Positions 53,070 through 61,908 are shown, numbered from the stretch's first letter. The stretch is 64,000 bases of DNA from Actinopolyspora mzabensis (GCF_900101095.1 NZ_FNFM01000010.1:186001-250000); one strand, 5' to 3'. Notes: a model not told the origin generated them from the letters alone. Program-made: numbers and translations.

Positions 53070-54782
53070 CTACCGGGAATCCTCCCGGAAGGGCAACCGG
53101 TTCGGAACCACCTTGCCGGTGGCGTTGCGGGGGAGTTCGTCCAGGAACACCACGTCACGGGGACGGGCGAACGTGGACAGCTTCTCCTTCACCCGATCCC
53201 GAACGGTGTCCTCGTCCAACTCGTGGCCTTCGTTCGGCACCACGAAGGCAGCCAACCGCTGCCCGTGCTTGGGGTCCTCGACCCCGGTCACCGCGACTTC
53301 GCGGACTTCCTCGAACGAGGCGATGACGTCCTCGGTCTCCTTGGGGTAAACGTTCTCCCCGCCCGAGACGATCATGTCGTCGGCTCGTCCGACGATGAAC
53401 AGTCGGCCCTCACGATCGAGGTAGCCGAGATCACCGGTGGGCATCAACCCGTCCGTGCGCCGGACTTCCTTGCCGTTGGTGTATCCCTCGAAAAGCATGT
53501 CGTTGCCCACGTGGACGACCCCGGTCTCGCCGGTCTCCACCGGAGACCCGGATTCGTCCAGGATTCGCAGCGTCGTGCCGCGGGGTGGTTTGCCCGCCGT
53601 GCCGGGCGCGGTGCGCAGGTCCCGCGGATTCGCGATGCTCACCCAGGAAGCCTCGGTGGAGCCGTAGAAGTTGTACAGCACCGGCCCGAAGGACCGCTGG
53701 AACTCGGTGGCGAGCGTGCCGGAGAGCGCCGAACCACTGCAGGCGACGATTCGCAGTTCGCGATGATCGTAGTTGCGCCGCTGGCGTTCGGGCAGTTCCA
53801 GGATTCGTTGCAGCATCACCGGAACCGCGAACATCGCACCGCAGCGATGTCGCTGCAGCGCGGCGAGAGTCTGCTGTGGATCGAATCCCCTGCGCAGCAC
53901 CAGGGTGGCTCCGAGTACGGTTCCCAGCTGGAACGCGGCCAGCCCCCAGGTGTGGAACATCGGAGCGCAGACCAGCATTCGTTCGCCGCTGCGCAGCGGA
54001 ACCCTGGACATGATCGTCGTCGCCGGGCTCAGGTTCGGCGGGTCGGGGCGCCGTGCACCCTTGGGTGTGCCGGTGGTTCCGGAGGTCAGCACGATCATCC
54101 GGCCGTGCCGGGGGCGCTTGGGCAGCGGAGTCGCGGGGGAACGTCCGATCAGCTGCTCCAGCGTGGTGTCGCTCGTCGTGCTCTCCGTCCAGCTCACGAG
54201 CAGTTCCGTGCCGTCCGGCAGCCGCAGTCCTTCGGTGAACTCGGAGTCGGAGATCACCACCGCCACACGCTGCTCGGCCAGTACGGCCGACATCTGCTCG
54301 GCGCTCATGCCGGTGTTGAGCAGCACGGAATCGGCACCCAGTTTGCTCGCCGCCAGCAGTCCCTCGACGAAACCGTGATGGTTCCGGCACAGGATCGCCA
54401 CTCTGGAGCCGGATTTCACCCCGTACTCGCGGAGCCCGTTCGCCAGCCGGGTGGTGCGCTGCTCCACTTCGGCGAAACTCAGCGCACCTCGCTCGTCGAT
54501 CACGGCAGGACGGTCGGGGTGGCGTATCGCGCCCACCGCGTATCCCAGCGGAATCGCGATCCCCCAACGTCGGTAGGCCATCGCGATCCGCAGCAGCCTG
54601 TCCGGACGCATCGGGCGGACGACACCCTGTCTGATCAGGGTAAGGGCGTCGAGCAGTACCGGTGCCCGTCGTGCGAACCATCGGGCTACAGCGCCCTGTT
54701 CGGCTCGCTCGGCTCGGCGTTCACCGGCTGCCATTGGCAACGGGTTCCGAGACCGGCTCTCAGGGGTCCGTTCACTCGTCAC
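53070..54782 (-). CDS. Acyl-CoA synthetase (long-chain fatty-acid-CoA ligase-like)
   Basis: The 570-residue AMP-forming enzyme has the P-loop-like LTSGTTGTPKG, then NFYGSTEA, TGDLGYLDREGRLFIVGRADDMIVSGGENVYPKE and the catalytic lysine near the C-terminus (LPRNATGKVVPNRL). The layout fits medium/long-chain fatty-acid-CoA ligases of the FadD family. It starts at GTG 54782 behind GAGGTG; an ATG at 54734 is possible. A perfect palindrome at 54800-54819 lies 18 bases upstream, well placed for a repressor. Confidence 0.88.
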   Translation of the reverse strand: MTSERTPESRSRNPLPMAAGERRAERAEQGAVARWFARRAPVLLDALTLIRQGVVRPMRPDRLLRIAMAYRRWGIAIPLGYAVGAIRHPDRPAVIDERGALSFAEVEQRTTRLANGLREYGVKSGSRVAILCRNHHGFVEGLLAASKLGADSVLLNTGMSAEQMSAVLAEQRVAVVISDSEFTEGLRLPDGTELLVSWTESTTSDTTLEQLIGRSPATPLPKRPRHGRMIVLTSGTTGTPKGARRPDPPNLSPATTIMSRVPLRSGERMLVCAPMFHTWGLAAFQLGTVLGATLVLRRGFDPQQTLAALQRHRCGAMFAVPVMLQRILELPERQRRNYDHRELRIVACSGSALSGTLATEFQRSFGPVLYNFYGSTEASWVSIANPRDLRTAPGTAGKPPRGTTLRILDESGSPVETGETGVVHVGNDMLFEGYTNGKEVRRTDGLMPTGDLGYLDREGRLFIVGRADDMIVSGGENVYPKETEDVIASFEEVREVAVTGVEDPKHGQRLAAFVVPNEGHELDEDTVRDRVKEKLSTFARPRDVVFLDELPRNATGKVVPNRLPFREDSR

Positions 54783-54799
54783 GCGACACCTCACAACTC

Positions 54800-54819
54800 T
54801 ATCTACTCGTGAGTAGATA
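54800..54819. promoter_or_regulatory. Operator-like palindrome upstream of the acyl-CoA synthetase
   Basis: TATCTACTC-GT-GAGTAGATA has nine perfectly paired bases on each side of a two-base centre. The shape and AT-rich outer ends resemble TetR-type operators found in front of fatty-acid genes in actinobacteria. It lies between the divergent acyl-CoA synthetase and a small membrane-protein gene and may control both. Confidence 0.65.
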
Positions 54820-54900
54820 ATGCCTTGTGTGTCGCTCGCAAGGAAGGGGAGCGGCGTCAGGAATGTCCAGATCTTCGGATCGGCTGGCACACTCAGCGGG

Positions 54901-55305
54901 GTGAGCGGTTATGACGCGCGGCTGTGGCGAGTGCTCGACCGGGCCCTGCTGATCCTGGCTGTCGGAACGCTGGCCCTGCTGATCGGGCTCGGCGATTCAC
55001 CCGGGCGAGCCGACTCGGCCCTCGGGCTGCTGATCCTGGCGGCGGCTGTGCTGCCGATCGCGGTGACCGTGAGCCGACTTCCCTCCCACGCTCGCGCGAG
55101 ACTTCGTGAACTCCCGCGTCGCCGTCGGTTGTTGACGGTCACCGCGTTCCTGGCGGCATGTGCGGCGATGTGCATCGCGCTCTGGAGTCTCCACAACGCC
55201 CTCACGCCCGGGACGCTCGCACCCCTGGCGCTGGCGGTGCCGGCGCTCGCTCTCGCCGGGGTCGCCACCCTCGGCGTTCGGATCACCGGCGGACGGGGGC
55301 GTTGA
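54901..55305 (+). CDS. Small four-span membrane protein, unknown
   Basis: The 134-residue protein has four hydrophobic segments (about residues 15-34, 42-62, 79-99, 105-126), with a basic RARLRELPRRRR loop in the middle. The GTG at 54901 opens at SGYDARLWRVLDRALLIL; upstream codons are less plausible. It is divergent from the acyl-CoA synthetase gene. No family is recognised. Confidence 0.65.
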   Translation: MSGYDARLWRVLDRALLILAVGTLALLIGLGDSPGRADSALGLLILAAAVLPIAVTVSRLPSHARARLRELPRRRRLLTVTAFLAACAAMCIALWSLHNALTPGTLAPLALAVPALALAGVATLGVRITGGRGR

Positions 55306-55413
55306 GAGCCTCGGACAACTCGCCACGACCGGAAGGGGCGGATCGTGGCACGAGGCCCGGTTCCTCGGCGCGCTCCGGTCGCTCCCGGAGATGCCGGGAA
55401 GAACGGGCGATGG

Positions 55414-56154
55414 TCAGACCGACCGAACGACCAGACCTTCCCGCTCGCAGACGAAATCCAGCGAGCCCTCGAACTCCGCGATCGGCATCTCGTCGCGGAT
55501 CAAGCGGTGCGGACCACCGTGCGTCTCCAGGCTCAACCGGTCCGCGGTGAAGTGCTGCTCGGAGTAGTCCGGCCCCTCGATGCGGACGTCGAGTTGCCCC
55601 TCGTGCAGCGTGATCGCGACCTGCCCGCCGGGAATGGACAGTGGTTCACCGCCACGGTTGAGCGTGATGCTGCTTTCCGTCGCGTTCTCCGGAAGCACTA
55701 CGACCCTGCTCAGCGCGGCGTCCCTGCGGGAGTCCTGCCGGTTCATCGCGATCACGTCGCGCCGCAGGCTCTCGCCCGGCTCGCCTTCCTCCGGGCACGG
55801 CGCCAGCAGTGCCGCACGTTCCTTCGCGGCCAGCCGGTAGGGCTGCCAGGAGCCCGTTCCCACCAGGTTGATCACCGAGTCCACACTGCTGTCTGCGAGC
55901 AGTTCCTCGCTGTCCGGTGCCGGGGTGATCTCGGTGGCTCGCACCCCACGCTCGTCGAGCAGCTGCCGCAGCGCTCGGGCACGCTCCCGCGCCTTACGGT
56001 CGAAACCACGGTTGATCGCGACCGTGTTGGAACCACTCGCGGTTTCCGCTGCCGCTTCGGCGAGCCCCGCCAGCGGTTCCCAGACCGTGGCCGGGTCCTG
56101 CTCCGGGTTCTGCCTGGCGCGCGTGCTGCTGAGTACTTCGGTAGTGCTGTTCAT
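55414..56154 (-). CDS. Hypothetical protein, 246 aa
   Basis: The soluble product is acidic and has no signal or membrane segment. Residues 40-100 (NTVAINRGFDRKARERARALRQLLDERGVRATEI ... VDSVINLVGTGSWQ) look like an alpha/beta unit and superficially recall lipid-kinase-like folds. The C-terminal part (SSITLNRGGEPLSIPGGQVAITLHEGQLDVRIEG) seems to be a beta-rich domain. I do not recognise a family. The ATG at 56154 is the clear start. Confidence 0.6.
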   Translation of the reverse strand: MNSTTEVLSSTRARQNPEQDPATVWEPLAGLAEAAAETASGSNTVAINRGFDRKARERARALRQLLDERGVRATEITPAPDSEELLADSSVDSVINLVGTGSWQPYRLAAKERAALLAPCPEEGEPGESLRRDVIAMNRQDSRRDAALSRVVVLPENATESSITLNRGGEPLSIPGGQVAITLHEGQLDVRIEGPDYSEQHFTADRLSLETHGGPHRLIRDEMPIAEFEGSLDFVCEREGLVVRSV

Positions 56155-56473
56155 TGCCCCAACTCTAGTCCGCCGTCGTCCGTGGCCTCACGATCCCGGA
56201 GCGGCTGTGCGGCAGCCGCGGCCCTCGGTGTGACATAACTCGCCGGCGGCCGTTCCACGATGTGGTGCCCGGCCGGTTCTCCGGTGGTGGTCCGGATCCG
56301 AGCAGCGCGGCGGTCGCTCCCACCACCGCCCGCGTTCCGCGACACATATCCGCACGGTGTTGCGTCCGGGACTGTGTGTTTTGGAGGCTGCACCTCTCGA
56401 AGGTACCCGCGGTCCGGTCGGGCGGCGACCGGTCGGCGAACACACCTCATGTTGGCCGAGTCGGAGGCAGTGG
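56155..56473. other. Intergenic region upstream of the small lipoyl-like gene
   Basis: No supported gene lies in these 319 bases between divergent genes. A GGAGG motif near 56382 precedes no start codon. The plus-strand frames are low-complexity. It must hold promoters for the genes on either side; no specific motif can be assigned. Confidence 0.4.
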
Positions 56474-56716
56474 ATGACGGAGTTGCTGTACTGCGCCGAA
56501 CAGCCGGACGCTCGTATGCCGGAAACCGCCGGTGGCGTGCTCGTCCGGTGGTTGGCGGCGGACGGCAGTCGGGTGAGGGCCGGGCAGCCGTTGGCGGAAG
56601 TACGTGCCGAGGGCAGGAAGGATCGGGTGCACTCCCTTGCCACCGGAACGCTGCACCAGCAGGTGCGGCAGGGCGAAGCGTTGTGGCCCGGCTTTCCGGT
56701 CGGCCTGATCGAGTAG
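56474..56716 (+). CDS. Small biotin/lipoyl-like domain protein, 80 aa
   Basis: The 80-residue product resembles a free-standing biotinyl/lipoyl hairpin domain: MPETAGGVLVRWLAADGSRVRAGQPLAEVRAEGRKDRVHS looks like the first half with the turn, and TGTLHQQVRQGEALWPGFPVGLI like the second half. The lysine (Lys49 in EGRKDRV) is not in a standard EMK or DKA context, so modification is doubtful. The ATG at 56474 follows GGAGG. It ends about 100 bases before the TPP riboswitch but is not known to be a thiamine gene. Confidence 0.6.
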   Translation: MTELLYCAEQPDARMPETAGGVLVRWLAADGSRVRAGQPLAEVRAEGRKDRVHSLATGTLHQQVRQGEALWPGFPVGLIE

Positions 56717-56813
56717 CGGCTTCGGTCGGCCGCGGCGTTGTGCCGCTCGGCGTTGACCGCCGCTGCTATCTTGAGGTTCGCCGGAGTGGTGCGGAACGCA
56801 CCTTCTCCGGCCA

Positions 56814-56897
56814 GTGACGCGGGGTGCCCGGCCGTTCGGTCGGGCTGAGAGAGACCCGTCGAACCTGAACTAGTTCGTACTAGCGGAGGGACGTCGC
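56814..56897 (+). ncRNA. TPP riboswitch (THI-box)
   Basis: The thiamine pyrophosphate aptamer is clear: GGGGTGCC, CTGAGA (56845-56850), ACCCGTCGAACCTGAACTAG and GCGGAGGGA. P1 can form between GTGACG (56814-56819) and CGTCGC (56892-56897). It precedes thiD by about 140 bases, so thiamine pyrophosphate should lower expression of thiD and, by cotranscription, tenA. An expression platform is not obvious; a GC-rich region at 56930-56990 is a candidate. Confidence 0.95.
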
Positions 56898-57040
56898 GGT
56901 GTTGCCGGCTCGTACGTGTGCCGTCACGCCCGGTTGCCGGGTGGTTCCAGCTGTTCCCGGGGCGGTGTGCGGCCGCTCCGGACGAACCACGTACGCCGTC
57001 GTCATGCCCCCGTGCTCGTCCAGCCGTGAGAGGGGCAGCA

Positions 57041-57862
57041 GTGATTCCGAACGTGCTCACGATCGCCGGTACCGATCCCAGCGGGGGAGCGGGCATTCAG
57101 GCCGATCTGAAGGCTTTCTCCGCCAACGGCACCTACGGCATGGCGGTTACCACGGCGTTGGTGGCCCAGACCACTACGGGAGTCTCCTCCGTAAGGGAGA
57201 TCCCCGCGGACTTCGTGGCCGATCAGCTACGGACCCTGTTCGACGACGTGCGGGTGGATGCGATCAAGATCGGGATGCTCTCGGACGCGGAGATCATCCG
57301 AACCGTGGCGGGGGTATTGTCCGAGTACTCGGCACGCGAGATCGTGCTGGATCCGGTGATGGTCGCCAAGAGCGGCGACCGGTTGCTCGCCGCCGACGCT
57401 GTCCGTGCGTTGCGGGACGAGTTGGTGCCCCGGGTGGACCTGATCACGCCCAACCTGCCCGAAGCCGCGGACCTGCTCGGTGTGTCGGAGCCGACCGATA
57501 CCGAGGGAATGGCGGCCCAGGCCGAACGGCTGGCCGAGCTGGGGGTGGAGCGGGTGCTGCTGAAGGGCGGTCACCTGGGGGGTGAATCCAGCGTGGACGT
57601 GCTGCGCACCACGAGCGGTGTCGAACTGTTGGCGCACGAGCGCGTGGTGACCAAGAACGACCACGGCACGGGATGCACCCTGTCGGCCGCCACCGCGGCA
57701 CTGCGTGCCCGGGGGCGGGACTGGCCCACCGCCGTGCGCGAGGCCAAGGACTACCTCACCGGTGCGCTGCGCGCCGCCGACCTGCTCGACGTCGGCCAGG
57801 GACACGGCCCGGTGCACCACTTCTACCGCTGGTGGCCCGGCGAGACCACGCCACACGGCTGA
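57041..57862 (+). CDS. thiD: Hydroxymethylpyrimidine/phosphomethylpyrimidine kinase
   Basis: The 273-residue kinase phosphorylates HMP and HMP-P in thiamine synthesis. It begins NVLTIAGTDPSGGAGIQADLKAF, contains YGMAVTTALVAQTT, VLDPVMVAKSGDRLL, TPNLPEAADLLG and the ATP-site NDHGTGCTLSAA with its catalytic Asp/Cys region, all typical of ThiD (ribokinase fold). The GTG at 57041 fits the family start and has GAGAGGGG upstream. It follows the TPP riboswitch and precedes tenA by 46 bases. Confidence 0.94.
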   Translation: MIPNVLTIAGTDPSGGAGIQADLKAFSANGTYGMAVTTALVAQTTTGVSSVREIPADFVADQLRTLFDDVRVDAIKIGMLSDAEIIRTVAGVLSEYSAREIVLDPVMVAKSGDRLLAADAVRALRDELVPRVDLITPNLPEAADLLGVSEPTDTEGMAAQAERLAELGVERVLLKGGHLGGESSVDVLRTTSGVELLAHERVVTKNDHGTGCTLSAATAALRARGRDWPTAVREAKDYLTGALRAADLLDVGQGHGPVHHFYRWWPGETTPHG

Positions 57863-57908
57863 ACAACTCCCTCCGCGCCACGTCGAGCCGCCGAAGCTGA
57901 GGAAAGAC

Positions 57909-58634
57909 ATGAGCTACCGCCTTCCCGATCCCGTCCCCGGCGGTTTCTGCGCCGAAGCCTGGTCCTACACCGCCGAACTGCAACGTGCGATCGTGCACCA
58001 CCCGTTCAACACGGCACTGGCCGACGGCAGCCTGCCCCGTGACCGGTTCGCGTTCTACATCGTGCAGGACTCGCGCTACCTGTTCGGCTTCGCGCAGGCA
58101 CTGGCCGCCGCCGCTAGCAGGGCCGACGAGCCCGCCGACGCGGCCTTCCTGGCGGGCAGCGCGCACGGAGCGCTGGCCGAGGAGCGCAAACTCCACGCGG
58201 GGTACATGGCACAGCTCGGTCTCACCGAGGACGAGATGGCGGGTATCCAGACCTCGCCGACCTGCCTGGCCTACACCTCCTACCTGCGTGCCACCGCGCT
58301 GAGCGAGCCCTATCCGGTGTTGGTCGCCGCGCTGTTGCCCTGTTTCTGGGTGTACCAGCACGTGGGCAGCACGATTCTGGAGAGCACCGGAACGACGGCC
58401 GGGCACCCCTACGGCCGGTGGATCGCCACCTATGCCGACGAAGAGTTCGCCAACGCGGTACTCGGTGCCAGGGAACTCACCGACAGGCTCGCCGCGGGAA
58501 CCGACGAGAACACGCGACGCCGTATGCTCACCGCCTTCGTGCGGTGCAGCGAGTACGAATGGCTGTTCTGGAACAGCGCGTGGGAGACCGAGAGCTGGCC
58601 CACCGCGGGCTGGCTGCCCGAACCGCACGAGTGA
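57909..58634 (+). CDS. tenA: Thiaminase II (TenA family)
   Basis: The 241-residue TenA protein salvages the pyrimidine moiety of thiamine by hydrolysing aminopyrimidine to HMP. The nucleophile is Cys145 in LLPCFWVYQHVG, with YIVQDSRYLFGFAQAL near the N-terminus and the EYEWLFWNSAW region supplying the active-site Glu. The ATG at 57909 follows GAGGAAAG. It is downstream of thiD and so under the TPP riboswitch. The dispersed repeat lies just after its stop. Confidence 0.92.
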   Translation: MSYRLPDPVPGGFCAEAWSYTAELQRAIVHHPFNTALADGSLPRDRFAFYIVQDSRYLFGFAQALAAAASRADEPADAAFLAGSAHGALAEERKLHAGYMAQLGLTEDEMAGIQTSPTCLAYTSYLRATALSEPYPVLVAALLPCFWVYQHVGSTILESTGTTAGHPYGRWIATYADEEFANAVLGARELTDRLAAGTDENTRRRMLTAFVRCSEYEWLFWNSAWETESWPTAGWLPEPHE

Positions 58635-58698
58635 CGCGCTCGCCGGAGTTCATGCCCGGTCGACTCGTCGCTCGGTGTGTTACTTCGACGCGGGGAGC

Positions 58699-58907
58699 GT
58701 CGATTTCTCGCGAAATCGCCGGGCGATGTACGGCACAGTGCCGAACTCCCACCACGTTCGCAGGCCGGACTCCCACCACTCTCGCAGCAGGCACCGCCGC
58801 GGTTTCTCCGGTGCGGCTCCCGCTGGGAGGGCCCGACGTTGTGTAGTGACTACCCGATGTCGAGCCTCCCCGGCGCGAGAGCCGTGCCAGAGGTTCCGCC
58901 AAGTGAG
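58699..58907 (-). repeat. Dispersed intergenic repeat, copy 5 (orientation B)
   Basis: This full-length copy runs from GTCGATTTCTCGCGAAATCG (58699-58718) to AGGTTCCGCCAAGTGAG. In the reverse sense it contains CTCACTTGGCGGAACCTCT, CACGGCTCTCG, ACATCGGGTAG, TACACAACGT and GCTGCGAGAGTGGTGGGAG, as in copy 1. It begins 65 bases after the tenA stop and lies between convergent tenA and the pyruvyl-transferase gene. Confidence 0.8.
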
Positions 58908-58933
58908 TAGCTACGGACCGAGCCGGCAGGGCT

Positions 58934-60073
58934 CTACCGGAAGTAGATTTTGGCGGCGAGCTCGGCCTTGGCGGTTCGAAGTGAGTCCAGCGTGCCGAGG
59001 TCGAACCCACCAGCGGGTTCCTTGGCCACCGAGAGGCTCAGATCCGTGTTCAGCGACCAACCGGAGCCGCTCGCGATCAGTGAACCGTGTTTGCTGGTGT
59101 AGTAGTCGGCGTCGATCGCCAGTGCGGTTCCGGCCGCTCCGGTAGCCGCGGCGACCAGGTGGAGGTGGAAACGGGTGGACAACCACCACTGCTCGGCGTT
59201 GGCGGGCAGTCCCGAATCCATGATCTCGGAGAACGGGTAGAAGCGGGCGCCGGGTAACTCGTGTTTCAGCAGGGTGTAGATCTCGCGGTCCACCAGCGGC
59301 ATCCCCTCCACGAATCCGATGCGTTCGGAGGGGATTTTCCAGTGCCGCAGGGTTTCGAGCACGAAACCGGCCAGCGCGGCCCGGCTCATGCTCAGCAGGT
59401 CGGACTGCACGCAGACCATGACCTCGGGGCAGTCGTCCTGCCGGTACATGTGGGGCGTGATCCCGAAGAACAGGTCGTCGCCGGTGGCGGTGACTTCCGG
59501 CACGTTGGCCAGCGCGTCCAGTGAGGGGGTGTCCCGCACGTCCACCACGTCGAACCGCCTCGACAGCGCACCCAACAACGGCCTCGCCTCGCCGGGTAGC
59601 GGCGTCAGGCCCTGCCCGGTCATCGCCAGGCGCGCACCGGAGCGTTCCCCGATCGCCACGGCCGCCGCGAGCAACCCGATGTGGTGCGGCCAGATTCCGT
59701 TGATGTAGCCACCACCGATGACGTGCACCACGTCCGCCCGAATGGCCGCGATCACGCCCGCGACCCAGCGGGGTGCTCTCCCGGGGTCGTGGATCGCCTG
59801 GCGCACGAACGAGGCCACCTCCCACGGTTCCCGCGAGTCGGCGTGCCAGCAGAGTCGCCAAAGGGTGTCGGTGAACCGCACGTTCGGATGCAGCTTTCCC
59901 AGCAGCACCTCGCTCGGCCCGGGATTGGGGCAGTCCAGCCAGACCTCCGAGTCGGGTGCCTGGTGCGCCAGATGGCGTAGCCAGCAGGCGGCGATGTGCT
60001 CGTCGCCGTAGTTGGGGTGGCCGGTGGTGCCGACCAGGTACACGGTTTCCCGTTCCGGTGAAGGGGCGGTCAA
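58934..60073 (-). CDS. Polysaccharide pyruvyl transferase family protein
   Basis: The 379-residue protein matches the polysaccharide pyruvyl transferase family, which adds ketal pyruvate to cell-surface sugars. It has VYLVGTTGHPNYGDEHIAACWL near the N-terminus, VHVIGGGYINGIWPHHIGLL and VVDVRDTPSLDAL. The start is probably the TTG at 60073, which has a well-placed GGAG; a GTG at 60043 is an alternative. It is last in a minus-strand run of five envelope-type genes. The target polymer is unknown. Confidence 0.83.
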   Translation of the reverse strand: MTAPSPERETVYLVGTTGHPNYGDEHIAACWLRHLAHQAPDSEVWLDCPNPGPSEVLLGKLHPNVRFTDTLWRLCWHADSREPWEVASFVRQAIHDPGRAPRWVAGVIAAIRADVVHVIGGGYINGIWPHHIGLLAAAVAIGERSGARLAMTGQGLTPLPGEARPLLGALSRRFDVVDVRDTPSLDALANVPEVTATGDDLFFGITPHMYRQDDCPEVMVCVQSDLLSMSRAALAGFVLETLRHWKIPSERIGFVEGMPLVDREIYTLLKHELPGARFYPFSEIMDSGLPANAEQWWLSTRFHLHLVAAATGAAGTALAIDADYYTSKHGSLIASGSGWSLNTDLSLSVAKEPAGGFDLGTLDSLRTAKAELAAKIYFR

Positions 60074-60146
60074 ACGTACTCCTCGGCCGGTCGGCGTTGG
60101 AGTAAGGATAGCGAACGGCTTCGGAGTCGTTCCGCGGCGCCCTTGG

Positions 60147-60647
60147 TCAGTGGAGTTCGAGTTCGTTGCTGATCGTCAGCAGTCGAGCTTTCGCCTGCCC
60201 GAACCGTACCCGGTGTTTGGCGGCGCACAGTTCGATCCGTTCGTTCCTACGGGCGGTGGACGAACGTGCGGTGCCGAGATCGGCCTCGTCGGGGTCCCCG
60301 GGGTTCGCCGCGTCCTCGCGCTCCGGGAGGGTCGACTCCGGATCGGTCTCCTCGGCCACGTTCCGAGGCTGATTCTCCGGTGTGGTCTTCGCGGTGACCG
60401 ACGACGGGGACGTCGGTGCGCTCCCTGTCGTCGGGCTCGCTGTCGTGGTGCTCGCTGTCGTGGTGCTCGACTGAAGTGCGTCGCTCACCACTCGAGCCTG
60501 TCGCCGGGACCTGGACGCGGCTCGGTTGCCGCGACGGTGTTCGCGCCGCAACAGCGGCACGAACACCGAGGTGGCCACACCGAAACCGGCCAGGAAGGTG
60601 AGTACGAGCAGATCGATCGCCGGGAAGGTGAGCTGTGCCAGCGCCAT
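60147..60647 (-). CDS. Single-span membrane protein with Ser/Thr-rich tail
   Basis: The 166-residue product has one N-terminal membrane helix (about residues 6-28, FPAIDLLVLTFLAGFGVATSVFV), a basic RREHRRGNRAASRSRRQ stretch, a low-complexity TTTASTTTASPTTGSAPT region, and a C-terminal charged part (ARRNERIELCAAKHRVRFGQAKARL). The ATG at 60647 is chosen because it opens on the membrane helix. No family is recognised. It lies in the envelope cluster beside the DivIVA-like genes. Confidence 0.6.
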   Translation of the reverse strand: MALAQLTFPAIDLLVLTFLAGFGVATSVFVPLLRREHRRGNRAASRSRRQARVVSDALQSSTTTASTTTASPTTGSAPTSPSSVTAKTTPENQPRNVAEETDPESTLPEREDAANPGDPDEADLGTARSSTARRNERIELCAAKHRVRFGQAKARLLTISNELELH

Positions 60648-60747
60648 CGTCGCGTGTGCTCCTCTCTGCTGTTTCGGGGCGGCCCGCACCCGAGCGCGGT
60701 CAACGGGGTGGGGCAGTCCTTCGGATCGCTTCCCCGGTCGCGCGGGT

Positions 60748-61908
60748 TCAGTTCCGACCGGCGGGATCCTGCTCTTCCAGCGATCCGGAAGCCGTGCCGG
60801 TGACAGTGGTGATTCCCTCCTCCGGGGGCACGACCGCATCCGGCTGTTCTCGCGGGCGCTCCTGCTCACCCCCGCGGGGCGCAGGAGCGCCCGCCATCAC
60901 CGAGGTTTTCGGCGCGGAGCCGTCGGTACCCGAGGTCGGTTCCGGCGTCCCGTCCTCCGTTTCGGGGAGGATCGGAGTCACCTGTACCGGGATCGAAGTG
61001 GGGGAGGTGACGAAACGGGTCACGTTTGGTTCCTCGTCGGTTTCGGCCGCTTCCCGCTCCTCCCGACCGGAAGCGCTCTCGTGCCGCGCCGTGCCCTGCT
61101 GGCCGGTCTCTTCCGGTGTCGGTGCTTCGTCCTTCTCCGGCGCTCTGCGCAGCGAGACCGCGGAGGCGCCGATTGTGTTGCTGGCCGTGTCGAGCGTGTT
61201 CAGCACGTGATCGCGCAGTGACTCCAGCTCCGTGCGGTGCCGGGTGATTTCCTCCAGGGTCTCCCGCCTGTGCCGTTCCGCCTCGGCTTCCTGCTTACCG
61301 CATTCGCGGCGGGTTCGCTCCACGAGCTCGGCCGCGTCCCGCCGCGCCGCGTTCATCAGCGACTTGTAGGCGTCCCGGACGGAGCGCCGCATCCGCTGTT
61401 CCCGTTCCCGCAGCTCGTTGAGCTGTCGTGCCCGGTCGCGGTGCAACCTTTCGTGGCGTCGTTCTATCTCGGCGAGCAGTCGTTCGCACTGTCCGTGCAG
61501 CTCCCCCGAGGTCTCCTCTGCCTGCTCGATCAGCCGATTCGCCTCGCTCTCCGCGGAACCACGGATCACCTCTGCCTCGTGCCCGGCCTGTTCGCGGATG
61601 GTCCGCAGCTCCTCCTCGGCCAGCGCCAGCATCTCCTGCACCCGCTGGGAGGCGGCGGGCAGACCCGTTTCCGAGGACTCCACGTGGTGCAGGCGTTGCT
61701 GGGTCTCGGTCAGCTCCTGGCGGGTCCGGTCGTAGAGCTCGCGCAGATCCGAGTTCAGTCGAGCCGACTCATTGCGATCTATGGTCACCAGTTCGAGCTG
61801 GTTCTCCAGTACCTCGAGATGCTCCAGTACCTGCTCACGTTGAAACCCGCGGAACTGGACGTCGAACCCGGGCCGGAGCGGAACCACGGCGTCGGCGGCG
61901 TCTTCCAT
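60748..61908 (-). CDS. DivIVA-like coiled-coil protein
   Basis: The 386-residue protein begins with PLRPGFDVQFRGFQREQVLEHLEVLENQLELVTIDRNE (residues 10-47), a DivIVA-type N-terminal domain, then about 200 residues of coiled coil and a disordered acidic/Thr-rich tail. It shares this N-terminal signature with the protein at 62697 (LRPGFDNEFRGFNRKQVLEH) and more distantly with the one at 12353. AGGAGG precedes the ATG at 61908. A polar or growth-zone scaffold role is inferred. Confidence 0.78.
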   Translation of the reverse strand: MEDAADAVVPLRPGFDVQFRGFQREQVLEHLEVLENQLELVTIDRNESARLNSDLRELYDRTRQELTETQQRLHHVESSETGLPAASQRVQEMLALAEEELRTIREQAGHEAEVIRGSAESEANRLIEQAEETSGELHGQCERLLAEIERRHERLHRDRARQLNELREREQRMRRSVRDAYKSLMNAARRDAAELVERTRRECGKQEAEAERHRRETLEEITRHRTELESLRDHVLNTLDTASNTIGASAVSLRRAPEKDEAPTPEETGQQGTARHESASGREEREAAETDEEPNVTRFVTSPTSIPVQVTPILPETEDGTPEPTSGTDGSAPKTSVMAGAPAPRGGEQERPREQPDAVVPPEEGITTVTGTASGSLEEQDPAGRN

